Assembly: GCA_009746045.1 (NCBI GenBank)
Contig: RPFO01000448.1
Coordinates: 3,020,049 to 3,084,048, forward strand
Direction: 5' to 3'
Length of the DNA stretch: 64,000 nt
Source: Mesostigma viride
Taxonomy: Eukaryota > Streptophyta > Mesostigmatophyceae > Mesostigmatales > Mesostigmataceae
The position numbers and the translations under genes were made by a program. Of this stretch, positions 59,076 to 64,000 are shown piece by piece (the stretch's first letter is position 1; each line of letters opens with the position of its first letter). The notes under the pieces were generated by a model. That model was given only the letters and a program-made list of their open reading frames with translations, was not told where the DNA came from and did not search any database.

Positions 59076-59274
59076 CCCATATAGTTGCAGGGGCCGCTGC
59101 TTGATGGTGCTTAGTAGTGATAAGCAGCATGCGTGTCAGTAAGTACTTGCGTGCCATGCGCATGGGCATGCCACAGAGTAGTATGCTAATCTCATTGGAA
59201 AATAATAAAGTTATTAATATCGTCTGCATCATGCCCCAACTTGGTACCATATCGTCGCCTAGCTTAGCTTAGTC

Positions 59275-59558
59275 CTTGTACAGCCATGCTACGTGCTGGC
59301 TATATGCACCAGATTCCTTGCCTGGCACGCTCCCTGTTATGCCATGCTCACATGGGTCTTATTGCACCCACAGATTGCCGGATCGTTAGCGTGTCCGTTT
59401 AGCTTGCGTGCCCGAATGCAGCTGTGGCATGCCTTAGGCATGAAGGAGACTGGGGGTCTCTGCCCTTTCTCCTGCTGTGCACACACAGGGATTGAAAGCA
59501 CTTCGGTGCTCCGTGACTCCACAACGGGAGCACGTGTTTAATTAATTAATTAATATCG
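59275..59558 (+). mobile_element. (TTAA)n-tailed retroposon, plus strand
   Basis: This uninterrupted counterpart of 26690-27245 ends AGCACTTCGGTGCT (59497-59510), CCGTGACTCC, AACGGGAGCACG and TTTAATTAATTAATTAAT. The TTCG tetraloop hairpin plus GCTCC/GGGAGC pairing repeats the structure at 58400, in the opposite orientation. Confidence 0.6.
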
Positions 59559-59639
59559 TCACCTTGGTCCAGCTGATCCTGATTTCTGGCCTGCTCTGGT
59601 TGTCTCCTTGATATAGTCACTAGATCGGGGGATCTTATC

Positions 59640-59641
59640 AA

Positions 59642-59680
<39 letters not shown>

Positions 59681-59698
59681 ATTAATTAATTAATTAAC
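59640..59698. repeat. (TTTA)n(TTAA)n tail of the RING-LINE
   Basis: About ten AAAT units then four TTAA units on the plus strand, directly at the 3' end of the minus-strand LINE. It is either the retroposon tail or the remains of a microsatellite target. Confidence 0.8.
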
Positions 59699-59859
59699 AT
59701 TGCTCCATGGGGAGTATAATATGTATTAAAAATATAATTACTTACAGCAGAGTGAAATCACTCAAACCAAAGCAAACGCCCAGCTATAAACCTATATACA
59801 GAGCCATGTCAAAGCTCTATACTACGATAAGACCAATGGAAACGCCTAACGGGAGGAAC

Positions 59860-62070
59860 CTAATAGCCCTGCTGCACCGCAAAATCAGCCCGCGTACGGC
59901 GGAGCATGATGTCCGCCATGGCCCGAGTCAGCGCCACCGACAAGCGCTGACGCCAATATGACGTCCAGGTCCGCGCCGACCATGGGGCCCGCTGGCCCTC
60001 CAGGTCCAGCCGGTCCTCCCGGAGCCGGCAACACTCCTTGAAGAAGGCGGAGGTCAGGGGCCCCATGGCCCCAAACTCCTCCAGGACAAAGGGCACCACA
60101 CGATGGTGCCCGACGTCGCCGTAGGCCAGGAGCTTGGCCCGCTCCGCCCGGTCCGCCGTGTAACCTGCCGTGAGGGAGGCCCCAGCCACGTGGCTAAGAG
60201 CCAAGGGCCGCGCCACCGAAACGTCAATAAGCAGATGCCGGCCACCCCCCTCAAAGTCCAGCACCACGATGTCAGGCCGGTGGTTGGGGGAATAGAAGGC
60301 AGCGCCATCCGCATCCTCGGACCGGATGTTCGCGTGGGGGAAAACCGACCGAATCATGGCGAGCACCACCGTCAGGAGGACAGTGTGCAAATACAAATAC
60401 CAATTCTGATTCTGTTGGCCCCCCATGCAGGCAAGGTAGTGAGTCCCCGTGGGATCCAGCGGCTGCCCACAGCTACCACAAGGCCGCCCGGCCGGAACAA
60501 GAGGCTGCGGGGCAAATAGCTGGTGCCGGAGCGCCACCGAGTAGTGGCTGGGAGCCAAGGCGAATGGGGGGGCCATGGGAAGAGCACGAAGGTACGCCGA
60601 GCCCACACTCCGCAAGGAAAGCGAGAACAGCCACGCACGTCCCTGGGCGTTGAGGTCCGCGAAAAGAGCAATCCAATCAGCCGTGTGCAGAATACCCGCG
60701 TAGGTTTTCTGGTGTTTATCGATGACGCGAGCAGGGAATGCGGCGGGAGATTGAACGGAGGCGACCGAGGGAGTGCCGCGAGGGAGGTGGCGCTGTACCG
60801 CCTGAGCGGCACGGACGGGAGAACAGGCCTGCTGGATCTCAGCATAGGCCTCCTGGATGGCGGTGACGAAGGGCAAAGGGCTGCTGGGGTCCAGGAGGTC
60901 AGGCGCTGCCGTTGCCAAAAGGGGCAGGAGCCGGCAGCTTTCCGCCCACGACTGAGCGACGGAGCCCAAAAAGGCTGCTGGGGCCAGCCGGGCGGCACGA
61001 GTCAGACCGCAGCCACCCATCCGTGCAGGCAGGGAGGCAATGCGAATAGCATGTGGCGGGAGGTCGGGGCCCGGGACCAGCTGCGCCAAGGCCGACTGGA
61101 TGCGTTCGTCGTGGCCCTCGGCGGCCAGCCGGACCTGAGACGGAAGAGCGCCCCGGAGCCAGTGAACGACGCGAGGGTGAGCGCAAAACCACAGAAGCAG
61201 ACCCTTGGTCTGCGAATCATGAAGGCGCGCAATCAAGGGCAGTACCTCAGTGCGTGCCTCGAGGGCGGCCCGCAGAGCATCGATGACAAACGCGGGGTCG
61301 CCAACCGGAACGCCGAGGACATCCAACCCATGGAGGCGCTCGTCCCGGCCCAAGAGCTGGGGCGGAAAGCCGGAGCAATCACCTTGGGGCGAGTACACCG
61401 CGCACTTGGCAAGGGTCAACTGGAGGTTGATGTCGGCCACCGCGGTCTGCAGTGCCAGCAGAGCCGCGGTGGTGTCCGGCACAGGGCCCAGAAGGTAGAT
61501 ATCATCCAAGTAGGCCTGAATAGCGACCGCCGGGTGGGCAGCATGGACCGCTTGGAGGCAACCCTGGAGGGGGGCGGCAAAGTACAGGGGTCCCAGGGGG
61601 TCCCCTTGCTGGGTGCCCGACCGCGACAGCAGGCCGCCGCGAGTGCCGTCCTCCATGATGTGAACCAGTTGGCCGGGCTGGCCGTAGCACACGGCTGTCC
61701 AAGCGTACAAGTCCTCGAAGGACTCCATGACGGCCGCAAACATGCTGGCGCGGGACAGACTGTTGAACGCGTTGTGGCAGTCGACCTTGACGACAGCGTG
61801 GGTGGGGTGGGCCTCGAGGTAGGCCTGCACCGAATGGATGAGGATATCCGCCCCGCCTGGAGTCGTCACCCCCAGCTGGGCCGCCACCGAGGTCTCACCC
61901 GCTGCGAGGGGCGGGCAGAAAAAGGCACGGAGCTCGGGCGCCTTTTGGCGGCAGATCACTTTGCCCACGAGCTTGCGGAGCACCTCACCGCAGGCGATCG
62001 GGCGCACCTTGCCCTCGGGGGGGGCAAGACACCCTTGAGCAGAGCGAGGAGGCGAGCGCCCGCTAACCAC
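59860..62070 (-). CDS. LINE reverse transcriptase and restriction-like endonuclease
   Basis: The 736-codon frame holds the catalytic half of the protein. RT motifs are KVRPIACGEVLRKLVGKV (about 21-38), VVKVDCHNAFNSLSR (catalytic D97), SGTQQGDPLGPLYFA (151-165) and QAYLDDIYLLG (D189 and D190). CGSCGQ with H and C further on (C531, C534, H544, C548) matches the CCHC knuckle that precedes the endonuclease in R2-type LINEs. RPDIVVLDF then LLIDVSVARP (about 598-622) fits the PD-(D/E)xK core. The coding sequence is GC-rich, leaving a 549-codon shadow frame on the plus strand. The first 15 residues before the C tract at 62017-62024 belong to the wrong frame; translation really continues from the frame at 62025-62864. 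Confidence 0.85.
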   Translation of the reverse strand: MVSGRSPPRSAQGCLAPPEGKVRPIACGEVLRKLVGKVICRQKAPELRAFFCPPLAAGETSVAAQLGVTTPGGADILIHSVQAYLEAHPTHAVVKVDCHNAFNSLSRASMFAAVMESFEDLYAWTAVCYGQPGQLVHIMEDGTRGGLLSRSGTQQGDPLGPLYFAAPLQGCLQAVHAAHPAVAIQAYLDDIYLLGPVPDTTAALLALQTAVADINLQLTLAKCAVYSPQGDCSGFPPQLLGRDERLHGLDVLGVPVGDPAFVIDALRAALEARTEVLPLIARLHDSQTKGLLLWFCAHPRVVHWLRGALPSQVRLAAEGHDERIQSALAQLVPGPDLPPHAIRIASLPARMGGCGLTRAARLAPAAFLGSVAQSWAESCRLLPLLATAAPDLLDPSSPLPFVTAIQEAYAEIQQACSPVRAAQAVQRHLPRGTPSVASVQSPAAFPARVIDKHQKTYAGILHTADWIALFADLNAQGRAWLFSLSLRSVGSAYLRALPMAPPFALAPSHYSVALRHQLFAPQPLVPAGRPCGSCGQPLDPTGTHYLACMGGQQNQNWYLYLHTVLLTVVLAMIRSVFPHANIRSEDADGAAFYSPNHRPDIVVLDFEGGGRHLLIDVSVARPLALSHVAGASLTAGYTADRAERAKLLAYGDVGHHRVVPFVLEEFGAMGPLTSAFFKECCRLREDRLDLEGQRAPWSARTWTSYWRQRLSVALTRAMADIMLRRTRADFAVQQGY

Positions 62071-62864
62071 TCGCGCGCAGCGGGAGGAACGCGACCAGCC
62101 GCCAGGTCAATGAGGGTGTCAAAGAGAATGTCCTCGCCCCCATGCCCCACCAGGACCTCCAAGTGCTCGTAGCGCCAGCCCGACGGCCCGGTAGAGGAAG
62201 CCCGCGGGACCTCACGCATCACCTCCAGGAAGCAGTCGCGGTCCAGCCGGAGGGGGGCCGGCAGGGGGTCCGGCACGGGCAGCTGGAATCCGGGCTCCGC
62301 AGGGTGAAGAGCCTCCAAGGCCGCCAGGGTAGCCGCATTGGCGGGGGCGAGCTTGGCCATTTCCAAGCGGGTCATGGCCCGGCTGAGCTGCCCCTCGCGG
62401 ACGAGGCGGATGACGTCGGCGGCCACCCGCTCGAAGTTGACCTCCCCCGACAGCCGGGCCGTGCGCGGGGGCGGCACGCCAAACAGCCCCTCCCAGTCCC
62501 CCTGCAGAAAGCGTCGGCAACGGGCAATAACCGCACCCTGGAGGCCGCGCACACCACGCCCGAGAGGGGTGAGGAGCAGGCGGGGGGTCACCATGTGCAG
62601 TTTAAAGCCCAGCGGGTCGTCCGGAGCGGCGTGCATGCGCCGGAGAGAAACGATTGCACATTGCGCGAAAAGGCTACGCGCGCGGTGGGGGAGGTCGGTC
62701 AGGGTAGACGTCGGGTTGATGGCGCATGCATCCCAGGGAACCGTGTCAAGCCAACGCCAACTGGCCGAGTAGTCGGGCGGCGGGGGCTGGGAGCCGGGGG
62801 AGCCGAGGCGGGAGGGGGGAGGGGGCCGGGACTGCTGGCCGGTTGAGGGGCCGTTGAGCAACAC
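62025..62864 (-). CDS. Middle part of the RING-LINE protein: linker and RT motif 0/1
   Basis: This frame includes PDYSASWRWLDTVPWDACAI, PRLLLTPLGRGVRG and, near its end, SSTGPSGWRYEHLEVL. The last is the first RT motif, with the GPSGW form seen in site-specific LINEs. It then reaches LLALLKG at an eight-C tract (62017-62024) where the frame changes into the RT segment; nine or six C would join them. The upstream join to the zinc-finger segment also needs a frame change, in the C-rich stretch around 62795-62825. Confidence 0.7.
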
Positions 62865-63622
62865 AGGCGCGCGCGTGCTGAGCGCGCCCGTGAATGGAGT
62901 ACACCCGCTGGCAGTGAGCTTCCGGGCACCGGTAACAGCTCATGGCCTGCAGATCCGCCGCGCCGAGATCGGGGTGCACAGCGCGAAGGTGCTGGCAGAG
63001 GAGGTTACGGTTGTGGAACACACCCGCACACGGGGACCCCGTGGGAAGCAGCACGGCACACCGGTGAAGGCCGTCGGCGGGCGCTGAGTGGCGGGGAGCG
63101 GCGCCAGCAAAGGCAGGACGTGGGGCCTGCGGCGTCTCCCCAGCCGGGCCGGCAGGCGCGCGCACCACGACCCGACCAGCGCCCGGCAGGCCCGCCGGGG
63201 CCACGGAGGAGGCAGTGCCCACCGGGGAGACCCCCAGCGGAGGGGGATCGAGAACGCCGGCGCCCCTCCCAGGGGGACTCGCCAGCGCGCCCGCGACCAC
63301 CCCAGGCCCCGGCAACGAGGCCGGGGGCGGAGGCCGAGGGGTCGGGGAGGCAGCTGGCCCCGGGGCCCGGTGGGGACCCGGCAGGGGACCCAGCGAGACC
63401 GGGGGCGGGCCGAGAGGAAGCGCAGTCCCAGGGGGCGGCACAACAGCCCGGCACAACGGGCAGCGCGGCACGGAGTGGAGCAAGCTGCGCGCGATGCACG
63501 CTTGATGGAATGTGTGGCCGCACGCGGGCAGGCGACACAAGCCATCCCCCGGCCGGAAGGGCTCAAGGCAGATGGCACAGGAGCCCGACTCGGGGTCGTC
63601 CCCCTCCAGAAGGGACCGGACA
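62800..63622 (-). CDS. RING-H2 and C2H2-like zinc-finger part of the LINE protein
   Basis: A RING-H2 finger is clear: CAICLEPF, then LPACGHTFHQACI, then CPLC at 63605-63440 (C3H2C3 spacing). A long Pro/Gly-rich linker follows, then two finger-like units, CAGVFHNRNLLCQHLRAVH and CPEAHCQRVYSIHGRAQH (about 63060-62880). RING domains usually recruit E2 ubiquitin-conjugating enzymes; in a retrotransposon this could affect host factors or the element's own protein (inference). Terminal C2H2 fingers bind target DNA in R2-type LINEs. Confidence 0.75.
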
Positions 63623-64000
63623 TGAGGGGGGGGCGGGTCCCAGCCGGCCTCCCAGCAACCCGGGAGGCGGCAATCTGGGCGCGCGAGAGGATGCCGACCG
63701 GTTGGTCAGCCGCGGGGTGCCATTCGTGCGGGATGCCTGCCAACTCCAGGATGTCGTGGAGGAAGGCAGAAACAGGCGTCCCCGCGGTTAGGGGCTGGGC
63801 GCGCCCGGCCGAGTCCACCAAGATGGCCTGGCCGCCCTGAACCGCGATGGGGGCCCCGAACTCCACACGCAGCATGGCGGCCTGCGCCAGGCTGAGGGAG
63901 GTGATGAGAAAGCCCCCACTGGCAACCGGGCCGGGAGGCGGGGCCTGGGCGTCCAAGAAGAGGCGAAGCTGCCGCGGGGACATGAGGCCCAGGTCGGCGC
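63623..64000 (-). CDS. N-terminal part of the LINE protein, runs off the window
   Basis: The frame is open to the window edge and contains MSPRQLRLFLDAQ at 63983 and a hydrophobic, ordered segment (GGFLITSLSLAQAAMLRVEF to SAFLHDILELAGIPHEWHPA). I do not recognise the domain. The frame changes at an eight-C tract (63623-63630) before the RING finger; one extra C would restore continuity. The true start probably lies beyond 64000. Confidence 0.55.

Larger units (their letters stand above)
59640..64000 (-). mobile_element. RING-bearing LINE with restriction-like endonuclease, 3' end at (TTAA)n/(TTTA)n
   Basis: Reading leftwards from the window edge: an unidentified N-terminal region, a RING-H2 finger, C2H2-like fingers, reverse transcriptase, a Cys/His knuckle and a restriction-like endonuclease. 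The stop is at 59860, followed by a 160-bp 3' UTR that ends ACTCCCCATGGAGCAATG and then (TTAA)4 and about ten TTTA units (59640-59698). RT plus C-terminal endonuclease is the layout of the early-branching site-specific LINEs (R2, R4/Dong, NeSL, Utopia group). The element continues past 64000, so its 5' end is unknown. Three frame changes at C-rich tracts divide the coding region. Confidence 0.8.

Noticed and set aside
60523-62172. 549-codon plus-strand frame
   Set aside because: Shadow of the GC-rich LINE reverse transcriptase on the opposite strand, with no domain of its own.

Overview
The window reads as nuclear DNA of a eukaryote with a large, repeat-rich genome, most likely a green-lineage alga. 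The evidence is one spliced host gene with 13 exons and GT-AG introns whose product I recognise as an uncharacterised membrane-protein family of plants and green algae, plus piggyBac-type, long-TIR and three kinds of LINE sequence. A prasinophyte-like alga would fit, but the species cannot be fixed from the window alone. There is no bacterial gene organisation.

Layout. 1-20600 is a stack of nested DNA transposons. An intact piggyBac-type element (6811-9692, transposase 7059-9167) sits in a TTAA site inside an old element. A rearranged piggyBac relative with no coding capacity lies at 14307-15677. Three copies of a separate 1.7 kb TTAA-flanked family (1289-2987, 11105-12803, 16875-18563 inverted) lie inside older elements, so the order of insertion can be read. 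24-bp minisatellite arrays and foldbacks fill the gaps. 20600-24000 holds a tandem duplication and a two-exon Cys-rich hypothetical gene. 24100-29700 is a mosaic of short retroposon 3' ends, each closing with a hairpin and a (TTAA)n tract, with fragments of a LINE ORF1-like protein. 29922-32506 is a 2.6 kb (GTGC)n/(GGGA)n array. 32509-34446 is an element with long TIRs carrying the inverted 24-bp minisatellite. 36271-39505 is a 5'-truncated LINE with an intact 1015-aa reading frame, poly(A) and a target-site duplication.

40596-52172 is the main host gene: 13 small exons encode about 423 residues, and the introns are packed with microsatellites and minisatellites. Every exon junction agrees in phase. 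Two H-x-[S/T] motifs about 90 residues apart suggest a 2H-phosphoesterase-like domain behind a membrane anchor; this is inference. 53830-56580 is a decayed APE-type (RTE-like) LINE. 56640-59640 is another retroposon mosaic. 59640-64000 (minus strand, running off the window) is a LINE with N-terminal RING and C2H2 fingers, a reverse transcriptase and a C-terminal restriction-like endonuclease. It ends in a (TTAA)n/(TTTA)n tail and may explain the (TTAA)n-tailed fragments throughout the window.

Family names come from motifs read by eye and remembered families; no search was run.
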